The notes under the pieces: model-generated | Seen by the model: only the letters and a program-made list of their open reading frames with translations | The model's database searches: none | What the model was told of the DNA's origin: nothing | Assembly (NCBI GenBank): GCA_030598625.1 | Contig: JAUVPO010000115.1 | Location: forward strand, 1 to 6,304 | DNA: 6,304 bases | DNA from: Deferribacteres bacterium | GTDB taxonomy: Bacteria; Nitrospirota; Thermodesulfovibrionia; UBA6902 | Direction: 5' to 3' | Shown here: in pieces, positions 1 to 6,259 of the stretch | Numbering within the stretch: position 1 is the first letter of the stretch | Layout of the letters: each line of letters begins with the position of its first letter | Position numbers and translations under genes: made by a program

Positions 1-924
1 ATGAAAGTCATCGGACTCGGCCAGTGCTCTCTCGACAACCTTTTTATCATAGACTCCTTTCCTGCTCCTGATACGAAAAAGGAAATTATTGAGCATGAAA
101 CCGCGGGCGGAGGTCCTGTCGCAACCGCACTTGTCGGACTCTCAAGGCTCGGCATTGCCTGCGACTTCTACGGCATAACAGGAGACGACGAGGCAGGCTC
201 AAAAATCAGGGAGTCACTCCGGGTTGAAAACGTAAATATAAACGGGCTGATAAAAAGAACGGGAGCAGCCTCCCAGGTCGCTTTCATTGCAATAGAAAAG
301 CAGAGCGGTAAAAGGACGATCTTCTGGAAGAGGCCTTCCGCGGACCCCCTGAGACCGGACGAACTGCCCGACAGCTTTCCTGAAGGCGCTGATTTCCTTC
401 TTATTGACGGTCTTATGACGGAAGTCTCTATCCATGCCGCAAGAAAGGCGCGGGAAAAGAACATCCCCGTAATGCTCGATGCAGGGAGTATCCGGGAAGG
501 CATGATCGAACTGGCGCGGCTGAGCGATTATGTAGTCTGTTCCGAAGAGTTCGCAAGAGAATTTACAGACAGCGCCGGGCCTCTCGAACCGGTAAAAGCT
601 ATCTTGCAGATGCAATCCCTTGGCGCAAGGGCTGCAACAATCACACTGGGAGAAAAAGGGAGCATAACCGTTTGCCGGGATGACATCTTTCGCACTCCTG
701 CCTTCAGCGTTGACGTCGTTGACACTACAGGCGCAGGAGATGTTTTTCACGGGGGCTATATTTACGGGCTGCTTCAAAAATGGGACATAAGGAAAGTTGC
801 GCGTTTCGCGTCTGCATTTGCAGCGCTTAAATGCAGAAAACTCGGAGGGAGAGCGGGGATGCCCGGCTTAAAGGAAGTGGAGGCATTGATGACAATGTCC
901 GATTACACGGATAAAACCACATAG
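1..924 (+). CDS. PfkB-family (ribokinase-like) carbohydrate kinase
   Basis: Predicted cytoplasmic ATP-dependent sugar kinase of the PfkB/ribokinase family, 307 residues, the usual family length. The N-terminal glycine signature GGGPVATA lies at residues 36-43, where ribokinases have their substrate-binding GG motif. The C-terminal PfkB signature DTTGAGDVFHGGY starts at residue 241; its GAGD forms the anion hole and D247 should be the catalytic base. The start is the ATG at base 1, immediately ahead of the typical first beta strand (KVIGLGQCSLDNL), so the gene appears complete, although any ribosome binding site lies outside the window. The stop is TAG. The substrate cannot be read from the sequence: the family includes ribokinase, fructokinase, KDG kinase, sulfofructose kinase and nucleoside kinases, and no neighbour narrows the choice. 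The family call is secure; the substrate is unknown. Confidence 0.93.
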   Translation: MKVIGLGQCSLDNLFIIDSFPAPDTKKEIIEHETAGGGPVATALVGLSRLGIACDFYGITGDDEAGSKIRESLRVENVNINGLIKRTGAASQVAFIAIEKQSGKRTIFWKRPSADPLRPDELPDSFPEGADFLLIDGLMTEVSIHAARKAREKNIPVMLDAGSIREGMIELARLSDYVVCSEEFAREFTDSAGPLEPVKAILQMQSLGARAATITLGEKGSITVCRDDIFRTPAFSVDVVDTTGAGDVFHGGYIYGLLQKWDIRKVARFASAFAALKCRKLGGRAGMPGLKEVEALMTMSDYTDKTT

Positions 925-978
925 ATTACACAGGCAAAGAAATCCGGGTTATCATCTTTTAAAATCTTAACAATCAGG

Positions 979-984
979 TATAAT
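979..984 (+). promoter_or_regulatory. Candidate -10 box for the DUF1614 gene
   Basis: A perfect TATAAT lies 18 bp before the ATG at 1003, with an AAAGGA ribosome binding site at 991-996 in between. No good -35 is visible at the expected distance. If used, transcription would start near 991 and give a leader of about 12 nt that just includes the SD. It would let the DUF1614 and flavoprotein genes be expressed independently of the kinase. Confidence 0.4.
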
Positions 985-1002
985 TATCCCAAAGGAAACA
1001 TT

Positions 1003-1290
1003 ATGTATTTTCTTCCGATATCCCTTGCAATCTTTCTGGTCTTTTTACTCTTGACCCCTTTTCTTATTTTTATTCTTCCGGCCGTTGCCTTTGCAAAATT
1101 AGGATTAAGCCCGTTTGCCGGTCTCGCGTTTTTCTTCTTTTGTCTTATCGGAAGCCTTATAAACATACCCGTTTACCGGAAAGAACCCGATTATCATGAA
1201 GAAGTCGACGATATTACCGACCTCTTCAACCGACTCTTCGGTATAAGGGTGCCGAAGACAAAAGAAAATATTATCGCCCTTAATTTATGA
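1003..1290 (+). CDS. N-terminal half of the DUF1614 protein, as translated
   Basis: A 95-residue product as the sequence stands. It starts at ATG 1003 behind AAAGGA at 991-996, a good SD at normal spacing. It has two strongly hydrophobic segments (about residues 3-29 and 34-55) followed by a polar, acidic loop (residues 58-78) containing HEEVDDITDLFNRLF, and ends at the TGA just before the conserved glycine-rich segment. Alone it would be a two-helix membrane protein lacking the conserved C-terminal part of the family. Confidence 0.6.
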   Translation: MYFLPISLAIFLVFLLLTPFLIFILPAVAFAKLGLSPFAGLAFFFFCLIGSLINIPVYRKEPDYHEEVDDITDLFNRLFGIRVPKTKENIIALNL

Positions 1291-1291
1291 G

Positions 1292-1305
1292 GGGCAATAT
1301 TGCCC
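1292..1305 (+). repeat. Perfect 14-bp palindrome directly after the internal TGA
   Basis: GGGCAATATTGCCC equals its own reverse complement and begins one base after the TGA at 1288-1290. In RNA it can fold as a 5-bp stem GGGCA/TGCCC with an ATAT loop. It covers most of the GAGGGG restart SD and the TTG codon. It could be a coincidence of coding sequence, a readthrough or pausing element, or a fold that limits restart. Confidence 0.5.
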
Positions 1306-1659
1306 GGAATACTGTGCCTCTATCTCCTGTCAAGGGTAAATCCCGGACCGGTCATCCTGGCTACCGTCGTAACAACTTTTTTTTCCTATTACCTGAGCAA
1401 ACCTGTAAAGGGCATAGGGATAGTCATACCCGCATTCATTCCACCGATTATTGCCGCGGTTGCCGCCTTAATATTTTCAGACAGGGCAAACGCCCCTGCT
1501 GTCGCATATATATCGGGTGTCATGGGAATATTAATAGGGGCCGATCTTCTGAGACTTCGTCAGGTAAAAAAATTCCGACTTCCTTTTTTGAGCATAGGCG
1601 GCGCAGGTGTTTTTGACGGCATATTCATCGTGGGAATAATTTCCGTACTGCTGGCATAG
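1300..1659 (+). CDS. C-terminal half of the DUF1614 protein, possible restart product
   Basis: A 119-residue open frame in the same frame as the upstream half. It carries the family's best-conserved part: the GIGIVIPAFIPP segment, APAVAYISG, the IGADLL turn and the final SIGGAGVFDGIF, with about three membrane spans. A TTG at 1300 follows GAGGGG (1289-1294) with 5 nt between, and lies 9 nt after the TGA, so terminating ribosomes could plausibly re-initiate. That would yield a split membrane protein whose halves might reassemble. The weakness is that the SD and TTG fall within the palindrome at 1292-1305, which could hide them. Stop is TAG. Confidence 0.5.
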   Translation: MPGILCLYLLSRVNPGPVILATVVTTFFSYYLSKPVKGIGIVIPAFIPPIIAAVAALIFSDRANAPAVAYISGVMGILIGADLLRLRQVKKFRLPFLSIGGAGVFDGIFIVGIISVLLA

Positions 1660-1695
1660 ATAACAAAGGAAGAACATAAAAAAAGGAGAGCGATT

Positions 1696-2229
1696 ATGCA
1701 GGAACTCGATAAACACAAGGCTTTTGAACTGGCCTCACCGTATCCTTATACATTGGCGGTTACTCTGGACAAAAGAGAAAGACCGAATATTATAGGGCTT
1801 TCATGGTGGATGTTTACATCATGGCAACCTTTAATGATCGCGATCTCCGTGGGTCACCAGAGATATTCTCATGAGTGTCTTGAGCTCCACAGAGAATTCG
1901 TGCTTTGCTTTCCCTCTGAAGGCCAGGAAAAGGACGCATGGCTTTGCGGGATAAAAAGCGGAAAAAAAATTGACAAGTTTCAGGAGACAAGTTTTAAACC
2001 GGTCCATTCAAAATTCGTAAAGCCCCCTATTATCGACGGAGTAACGGTTGCCTATGAAAACAAGATCGTAGATCAGATAAAAACAGGTGACCATACAATT
2101 TTTATTGCAGAGGTAGTCGCAATACACGGCAACCCGCAAAAGCTCAACCACCTCTATTCAGTTCATTACACAAAGATCATAAGCGCAAGCTCACAGGGTG
2201 ATATAAACCTTGATTTGGAATACAAATAA
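1696..2229 (+). CDS. Flavin reductase-like (flavoredoxin family) FMN-binding protein
   Basis: A 177-residue soluble protein of the flavin reductase-like/DIM6-NTAB split-barrel fold, which binds FMN and is commonly found as flavoredoxin or an oxidoreductase partner in anaerobes. Family marks in order: the early SPYPYTLAVT strand, PNIIGLSWWMFTSWQPLMIAIS (residues 30-51) where NxxxxSWW lines the flavin site, GHQRYSHE at 53-60, REFVLCFP, and the CGIKSGKKIDKF segment matching the family's cGxxSGrdxDKF motif. The C-terminal part has the typical GDHTIFIAEVVAI strand. The start is ATG 1696 behind GGAGAG at 1685-1690. It lies 36 bp after the DUF1614 frame on the same strand, so co-transcription is likely. 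The true electron donor and acceptor cannot be told; the family includes flavin-binding proteins that do not act as free flavin reductases. Confidence 0.88.
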   Translation: MQELDKHKAFELASPYPYTLAVTLDKRERPNIIGLSWWMFTSWQPLMIAISVGHQRYSHECLELHREFVLCFPSEGQEKDAWLCGIKSGKKIDKFQETSFKPVHSKFVKPPIIDGVTVAYENKIVDQIKTGDHTIFIAEVVAIHGNPQKLNHLYSVHYTKIISASSQGDINLDLEYK

Positions 2230-2350
2230 TATTTCACGGAATGCAAATATTTTTAGAGTAGTATAAGATAGAAAAACTTCATATCCACGCTGGACCCTTA
2301 ATCTCCATGAAATATGCAGGGAGTGTGTTCACCGGTTATTTTCAGTTCCA

Positions 2351-2357
2351 GGGAGGA
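2351..2357 (+). promoter_or_regulatory. Ribosome binding site that sets the DHS-like start
   Basis: GGGAGGA lies 7 nt before TTG 2365 in the DHS-like frame. The frame also extends to an ATG at 2314, but that codon has no SD and would add a 17-residue N-terminus unlike the family. The strong SD favours TTG 2365. Confidence 0.6.
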
Positions 2358-2364
2358 ATTGGTT

Positions 2365-3420
2365 TTGGACAAGAATTCGGAAAAAAAGAAAAAGTGTCTC
2401 CTTTCCAAAAAGATAAGACATATCGATATAAAAAAGAACAGGAGCGCAAACCAGATACTAAACGCTTTCCACGGCACGTCCTTTCAAAGCAGAAATCTTG
2501 CCCGGTGTTTCTCGGTATATAAGTCCATGCTTGAAGATAAAGACGCGATAATATTCTTCGGATTATCAGGGGCGCTGGTCCCCGGAGGGATGCGGAAGGT
2601 CATCAGGGACATGATCGAACTTAATATGATAGATGTACTGGTCTCAACAGGCGCCAACTTATACCATGATTTTTTTGAGAGCCTGGGGTATAACCATTAT
2701 ATTGGGACAAGGACAATAGACGACGCGGAACTGCGGGACCTCCGCATTGACAGGATTTACGATACCTTTGCGGATGACAGGTTGTTTCTGGAAGCGGACG
2801 CTTATTTCAAGGACTTTCCCGAAAAACTTGAAAAAAGATATTATTCCACACGTGAATTTTTTCAGGAATTCGGCAAAACCGTTAAAGACCCGAATTCAAT
2901 AATCAGGACCGCGTACAAATCAGGAGTTCCTGTTTTCTGCCCGACAATTCACGACAGCGGGATAGGGATAGGATTATCCGTTTATTGTCACAACAATAAA
3001 TCAAAAGACAGGTTCGGCATAGATTTACTGAAGGATAATATTGAAATTATGCAGATCGACAAATTTGCCGGGTCAACAGGAGTATTTTACGTTGGCGGCG
3101 GAGTGCCGAAAAACTACATCCAGCAAATTGAGCCGATGCTGGAAGTATTCGGGTACAATGCGCCGGGCCACCAGTATGCAATACAGATCACAACAGACGA
3201 CGCTAAATGGGGCGGTCTTTCAGGATGCACTTTTGAGGAAGCAAAGTCATGGGGCAAAATAGAAGACTACACTAATACAGCAACCGTGCATATAGACGCC
3301 ACAATAGGCTTGCCCCTTCTCATCTCGGCGATAATTGAAGAAAAGAAACTGCTGAAAAGCCGCAAAAGAAGAAAGTTCACCTGGAAAGGTTCCGATCTGA
3401 AACAGATCAGGTTCTTATAA
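2365..3420 (+). CDS. Deoxyhypusine synthase-like protein (bacterial DHS homologue)
   Basis: A 351-residue NAD-dependent enzyme of the deoxyhypusine synthase (DHS) superfamily. In eukaryotes and archaea DHS moves the aminobutyl group of spermidine to a lysine of eIF5A; bacteria lack eIF5A, so homologues like this are thought to act on other amines, with homospermidine formation a known possibility. Visible marks: nucleotide-site segment FGLSGALVPGGMRK at 65-78, STGANLYHDF, PTIHDSGIGIG at 193-203, VGGGVPKNYI at 243-252, and the active-site segment EEAKSWGKI. K298 matches the lysine that carries the aminobutyl intermediate; E292 and W296 also match. By my hand alignment, the catalytic HH pair of human DHS is N250-Y251, and a substrate-binding Asp is L285. 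The N-terminus (about residues 2-25) is very lysine rich. I chose TTG 2365 because of its SD; ATG 2314 would add 17 residues. No convincing promoter was seen in the 135-bp upstream gap, only a weak TATAAG at 2262. The gene ends 3 bp from the oppositely oriented glgC. Confidence 0.88.
   Translation: MDKNSEKKKKCLLSKKIRHIDIKKNRSANQILNAFHGTSFQSRNLARCFSVYKSMLEDKDAIIFFGLSGALVPGGMRKVIRDMIELNMIDVLVSTGANLYHDFFESLGYNHYIGTRTIDDAELRDLRIDRIYDTFADDRLFLEADAYFKDFPEKLEKRYYSTREFFQEFGKTVKDPNSIIRTAYKSGVPVFCPTIHDSGIGIGLSVYCHNNKSKDRFGIDLLKDNIEIMQIDKFAGSTGVFYVGGGVPKNYIQQIEPMLEVFGYNAPGHQYAIQITTDDAKWGGLSGCTFEEAKSWGKIEDYTNTATVHIDATIGLPLLISAIIEEKKLLKSRKRRKFTWKGSDLKQIRFL
3394..3408. repeat. Stem-loop at the convergent DHS-like/glgC junction
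   Basis: GATCTG-AAA-CAGATC is a perfect 6-bp inverted repeat with a 3-nt loop, inside the last codons of the DHS-like gene. Neither strand has a U-run after it, so it is not a standard intrinsic terminator. It may stabilise a 3' end or impede transcripts crossing the junction, or simply be chance. Confidence 0.3.
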
Positions 3421-3423
3421 AAT

Positions 3424-4644
3424 TTACAGCTTCGACGTTTGCTTCTCGCTTGCAATTACAGAAATTCCCGAAGGGTCCATATGGGCACGCCAGTAAGGTT
3501 TCTTGCTTCCCTTTCCTATATGAACATTTTTTTTCACTACATTGTAGGCGTCGACAATCACCTTATTCAGGATACAACCTTTTTCCAGCACTACATTATC
3601 CATAATAATCGAATCCCTGATCTCCACCCCGTCTTCAATTACGACCCCTTTACGTATGACGGAATTTATTATCCTTGATTTATTAATTATTGTTCCCTCG
3701 GCGATTATGCTATTAGTAATCTCTCCGCCCATTATCTTTGTGGCAGGCAGTTCGTTTCTTGACGGACGGATAGGCCACTGCTCATTATTTAATTCAATCC
3801 TCGGTTTTTCACCAAGCATGTCCTGATGCGCATCCCAAAAGGCCTTTATCGACCCAACGTCCCTCCAGTAGCCCCGTTCTTCATAAGACCTGACTCCCGC
3901 AATCTTATTGGTGGCAAAATCATATGCAAAAAGCCTGTCGTTTCCTCTTAACAGATTAGGTATCACATGTTTTCCGAAATCATATTCCTTTTTCCTCTCA
4001 GCCTGTATCAATCCCCTGATCAAGGCATCGGTATTAAAAATGTAATTCCCCATCGAGCAATAAGCCCTGTCAGGGTCATCAGGCATTGGAGGCGGCTTCC
4101 TGGGCTTCTCCTTGAATCCCTTTATCCTTCCATCTCTGTCCACATCTATAATGCCGAACTCGCTTGCTTCGCTTATAGGCACCGGCATCGCTGCTACGGT
4201 AACATCAGCTTTACGTTTACGATGGAAATCTATCATCTGGCGTATATCTATACGGTATACATGGTCAGCGCCAAAAACAATGACAAATTCGGGTCTATGC
4301 TGGCGGACAAGGTTAAGATTCTGGAACACGGCATTAGCCGTGCCCTGAAACCAGTCCGGGCCATACCTCATTTGTGGAGGCACGACAGTGACAAAGTGGT
4401 CACTCATGACAGCGGAAAGACCCCAGTTTTCTCTCACATGCTCAATCACGGACTGGGACTTATACTGTACAAGGAGATAAATGGAAAATATCTGCGAATT
4501 AATCAGATTGCTGAGGACAAAATCGACGATACGGTATCTGCCGCCAAACGGGACAGCAGGCTTGGAACGCTCAAACGTAAGAGGGAAAAGTCTTTCGCCC
4601 CTGCCTCCAGCCATGACCATTGCAAGAACTTTCGGATAAGACAT
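3424..4644 (-). CDS. glgC: Glucose-1-phosphate adenylyltransferase (ADP-glucose pyrophosphorylase)
   Basis: Makes ADP-glucose from ATP and glucose-1-phosphate, the committed and usually allosterically controlled step of bacterial glycogen synthesis; cytoplasmic, tetrameric in known members. The 406-residue product has the nucleotidyltransferase signature AGGRGERLFPLT at 12-23, then SKPAVPFGGRYRIVDF (K28 aligns with the fructose-1,6-bisphosphate activator lysine of the E. coli enzyme), the WFQGTANAV loop at 98-106, ADHVYRID with catalytic-type D127, FKEKP with the glucose-1-phosphate lysine K180, and YWRDVGS. The C-terminal third shows hexapeptide-like I/V-rich repeats (for example IINSVIRKGVVIEDGVEI) of a left-handed beta helix. 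Length is near the family norm. A GTG three codons upstream (4653-4651) overlaps the SD, so ATG 4644-4642 is preferred. No other glycogen gene is in view. A possible weak promoter on this strand is TTGCAT (4745-4740), 17 bp, TTAATT (4722-4717). Confidence 0.96.
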   Translation of the reverse strand: MSYPKVLAMVMAGGRGERLFPLTFERSKPAVPFGGRYRIVDFVLSNLINSQIFSIYLLVQYKSQSVIEHVRENWGLSAVMSDHFVTVVPPQMRYGPDWFQGTANAVFQNLNLVRQHRPEFVIVFGADHVYRIDIRQMIDFHRKRKADVTVAAMPVPISEASEFGIIDVDRDGRIKGFKEKPRKPPPMPDDPDRAYCSMGNYIFNTDALIRGLIQAERKKEYDFGKHVIPNLLRGNDRLFAYDFATNKIAGVRSYEERGYWRDVGSIKAFWDAHQDMLGEKPRIELNNEQWPIRPSRNELPATKIMGGEITNSIIAEGTIINKSRIINSVIRKGVVIEDGVEIRDSIIMDNVVLEKGCILNKVIVDAYNVVKKNVHIGKGSKKPYWRAHMDPSGISVIASEKQTSKL

Positions 4645-4650
4645 AATATT

Positions 4651-4658
4651 CACCTCTT
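4651..4658 (-). promoter_or_regulatory. glgC ribosome binding site that sets the start
   Basis: On the minus strand AAGAGGTG is followed by 6 nt and then ATG (4644-4642). The GTG inside this element is in frame and would be the longest start, but it would leave no room for its own SD. Confidence 0.65.
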
Positions 4659-4819
4659 AAAAAAGTCCGAATTGATTTTTATTAACCCAAATAATGCATC
4701 TTTAGGGCTAATAAGAAATTAAAGAAAGTTTGAGTGCCTATGCAATACATATTACATGATTTCGTATAAAAAGTGAAGAAGTTATAGCGCCGCAAAACCG
4801 CAGTGCCTTAATTCAACAA

Positions 4820-4845
4820 AAACATTTTCAAAGTCAGGAATGTTT
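4820..4845 (-). terminator. Possible weak terminator downstream of ssrA
   Basis: On the minus strand AAACATT, a 12-nt loop and AATGTTT form a 7-bp stem followed by TTGTTG, about 45 nt after the tmRNA 3' end. The stem is AT-rich and the U-tract imperfect, so it is weak at best. No better terminator was found between ssrA and glgC; the remainder of this 244-bp gap shows no gene. Confidence 0.25.
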
Positions 4846-4887
4846 GGGCCCACTCCAACTATGAAACTATTGTTCTCCGGCACTGTT

Positions 4888-5238
<351 letters not shown>

Positions 5239-5251
5239 TGCTTTATACTTT

Positions 5252-5260
5252 ATTATATCA
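5252..5260 (-). promoter_or_regulatory. Extended -10 promoter of ssrA
   Basis: On the minus strand TGATATAAT matches the extended -10 pattern TGnTATAAT exactly. Transcription would begin near 5245, about 7 nt before the mature tmRNA 5' end, which RNase P normally trims. The -35 region (around 5275-5280) is poor, as is common for extended -10 promoters. Confidence 0.7.
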
Positions 5261-5277
5261 TACCATCCTGAAAAAAC

Positions 5278-5298
5278 GTTATAAGTTATACGTTATTC
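5278..5298. repeat. Three GTTAT units at 7-bp spacing upstream of ssrA
   Basis: GTTAT occurs at 5278-5282, 5285-5289 and 5292-5296, an exact 7-bp period, across the ssrA -35 region and between two divergent promoters. It could be a tandem regulator site or chance in AT-rich DNA. Confidence 0.35.
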
Positions 5299-5339
5299 GA
5301 AAATAAATTTGCAAGTTGTTTGTGTTTTTTGATACATAT

Positions 5340-5396
5340 AACGGTTAACTTAAAACAGATATTGCCGCGGGTCATTCGCCGTCAATCATAACCGTT
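5340..5396. repeat. Separated inverted repeat AACGGTTA / TAACCGTT
   Basis: AACGGTTA at 5340-5347 is the reverse complement of TAACCGTT at 5389-5396, 41 bp apart. The right arm touches the first base of the rhomboid -35 box. This placement would suit an operator pair or looping site for a repressor; no regulator is visible nearby. Confidence 0.35.
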
Positions 5397-5424
5397 TGAC
5401 AAAACTTTTTTTATTGGTTAATTT
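5396..5424 (+). promoter_or_regulatory. Rhomboid gene promoter, probably giving a leaderless mRNA
   Basis: A perfect -35 TTGACA (5396-5401) is followed by 17 bp and a weak -10 TAATTT (5419-5424), which keeps the most conserved first, second and last bases. The start of transcription would fall about 5431-5433, at or next to the ATG at 5433, and no SD precedes that ATG. Confidence 0.55.
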
Positions 5425-5432
5425 CACACACC

Positions 5433-6104
5433 ATGTTTCCCTTTAAAGACGATAATCCTACAGAGCATTTTCCTTTTGTAACGATCTCTTTAATTGCCGT
5501 TAACGCCGTGATCTTTTTATTACAAATAACTCATTCTTCGGAAGCAGGGAAAATTGCATTTTCATACGGCGCAATACCCCATTTTCTTTTGACATTTGAT
5601 ACGGTACAGCCTATTCACCCTGTTTTAACTGTTGTTACATCGATGTTTATGCACGGTGGCCTGCTCCACCTCGTCACGAATATGCTTTATCTCTGGATAT
5701 TCGGTAATAACATCGAAGACAAACTGGGTTTCAGCAGATTCATTTTATTTTATCTTTTATGTGGTTTTGCAGCGGCTTACGGCCATGCAATTACAAATCA
5801 TGTATCTATGGTCCCTATGATAGGAGCCAGCGGCGCCGTATCAGGAATCCTCGGGGCTTATCTGCTTTTATTTCCTCATGCAAGAGTGCATACCCTGATT
5901 TTTCTCGGGTTTTTTGTTCAGGTCGTCAGGCTGCCGGCCGCGTTTGTAATAGGTTTCTGGATAGTTATTCAGTTCATTAACGGAATGTTAAGCAAAGGGT
6001 CCGCTGGTCAGGGCGGGATCGCCTGGTTTGCGCATATCGGCGGTTTTATCTTTGGTCTTTTAATAATAAAGTTTTTTTTGAAGACCAGGAAACGTCGCTT
6101 TTAA
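5433..6104 (+). CDS. Rhomboid-family intramembrane serine protease
   Basis: A 223-residue polytopic inner-membrane protein that should cleave transmembrane segments of other proteins. It carries both catalytic residues: Ser133 in GASGAVSG and His201 in AHIGGFIFG, which form the rhomboid Ser-His dyad. The oxyanion-side motif HGGLLHLVTN gives H79 and N83, matching the HxxxN pair of GlpG-type enzymes. About six membrane segments are visible, the first at residues 14-32, without extra domains, as in the compact bacterial subgroup. The N-terminus FPFKDDNPTEHFPFVT resembles the usual start of this subgroup (a short basic/acidic DDNPT segment before the first helix), which supports ATG 5433 even though no SD precedes it. 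It is divergent from ssrA and stands alone. Substrates cannot be predicted. The last residues (KTRKRRF) are basic and probably cytoplasmic. Confidence 0.95.
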   Translation: MFPFKDDNPTEHFPFVTISLIAVNAVIFLLQITHSSEAGKIAFSYGAIPHFLLTFDTVQPIHPVLTVVTSMFMHGGLLHLVTNMLYLWIFGNNIEDKLGFSRFILFYLLCGFAAAYGHAITNHVSMVPMIGASGAVSGILGAYLLLFPHARVHTLIFLGFFVQVVRLPAAFVIGFWIVIQFINGMLSKGSAGQGGIAWFAHIGGFIFGLLIIKFFLKTRKRRF

Positions 6105-6216
6105 AAAGGAATTAACGGGATCAAGGAATCAAGAACTCAAGCGTGTGCAGAAATATTGAGAAATAACGAGATAAAAGGAGTTAATGTCCAATATATTATA
6201 TTATTTGCTTATTTTA

Positions 6217-6237
6217 GCCTTTATAAGGCCTTGTTTT
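6217..6237 (+). terminator. Short hairpin with T-rich tail after the rhomboid gene
   Basis: GCCTT-TAT-AAGGC (6217-6229) forms a 5-bp stem with a 3-nt loop, followed by CTTGTTTT. It is small for an intrinsic terminator but is the only candidate between the rhomboid stop and the next promoter, whose -35 box lies in its tail. Confidence 0.3.
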
Positions 6238-6259
6238 AGAAATTAATTAATATTATATT
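6231..6259 (+). promoter_or_regulatory. Sigma-70-like promoter of an operon beyond the right edge
   Basis: TTGTTT (6231-6236), 17 bp, TATATT (6254-6259). Transcription would start near 6266, inside the CIRCE operator, the classic arrangement for HrcA repression. The transcript would run off the right edge of the window. Confidence 0.55.

Larger units (their letters stand above)
1003..1659 (+). pseudogene. DUF1614 membrane protein gene interrupted by an in-frame TGA
   Basis: Reading straight through in one frame gives a 218-codon protein that resembles the DUF1614 family along its whole length, with a single internal stop, TGA at 1288-1290 (codon 96). No frameshift is involved: both halves share the frame. 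Around the stop the reading is IIALNL-stop-GAILPGILCLYLL. From memory, the family has a conserved asparagine followed by two glycines and then a hydrophobic-Pro stretch here, so the missing residue is most likely Gly and the change GGA to TGA. The product would be polytopic, with two membrane segments before the stop (about residues 3-29 and 34-55) and roughly three after it. Function is unknown for the family. Explanations are a recent nonsense mutation, a base-call error, readthrough, or two separately translated halves. The absence of any other damage argues for a very recent change or an error. Confidence 0.7.

Noticed and set aside
214..777. 187-codon antisense frame across the kinase gene
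   Set aside because: It is a shadow of the strongly supported PfkB gene: no recognisable domain, and many Cys and Pro as expected of antisense frames.
1288..1290. Genome-wide reassignment of TGA to glycine (as in genetic code 25)
   Set aside because: The other protein genes in the window use TAA or TAG as stops, which would fit, but none of their many glycines is encoded by TGA. In a recoded genome TGA would appear often inside genes.
1288..1305. Selenocysteine insertion with the palindrome as SECIS
   Set aside because: The position appears to be a conserved Gly in a membrane segment, not a redox Cys, and the small AT-rich loop lacks the bulge and apical GU features of bacterial SECIS elements.
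2307..2522. 71-codon frame starting at ATG 2307
   Set aside because: It overlaps the DHS-like gene in another frame, has no SD, and encodes a low-complexity Lys/Gln-rich sequence.
3967..4722. 251-codon plus-strand frame opposite glgC
   Set aside because: glgC on the other strand has full family motifs. This frame has no recognisable fold and no ribosome binding site of note.
4709..4745. Sigma-54 promoter upstream of glgC (TAGGCACTC on the minus strand)
   Set aside because: A -24-like GGCAC is present, but the -12 GC is missing (TTTCT at the expected position).
5241..5248. Second -10-like TATAAA next to the tmRNA 5' end
   Set aside because: Its transcription start would fall inside the mature tmRNA; the extended -10 at 5252-5260 is correctly placed.
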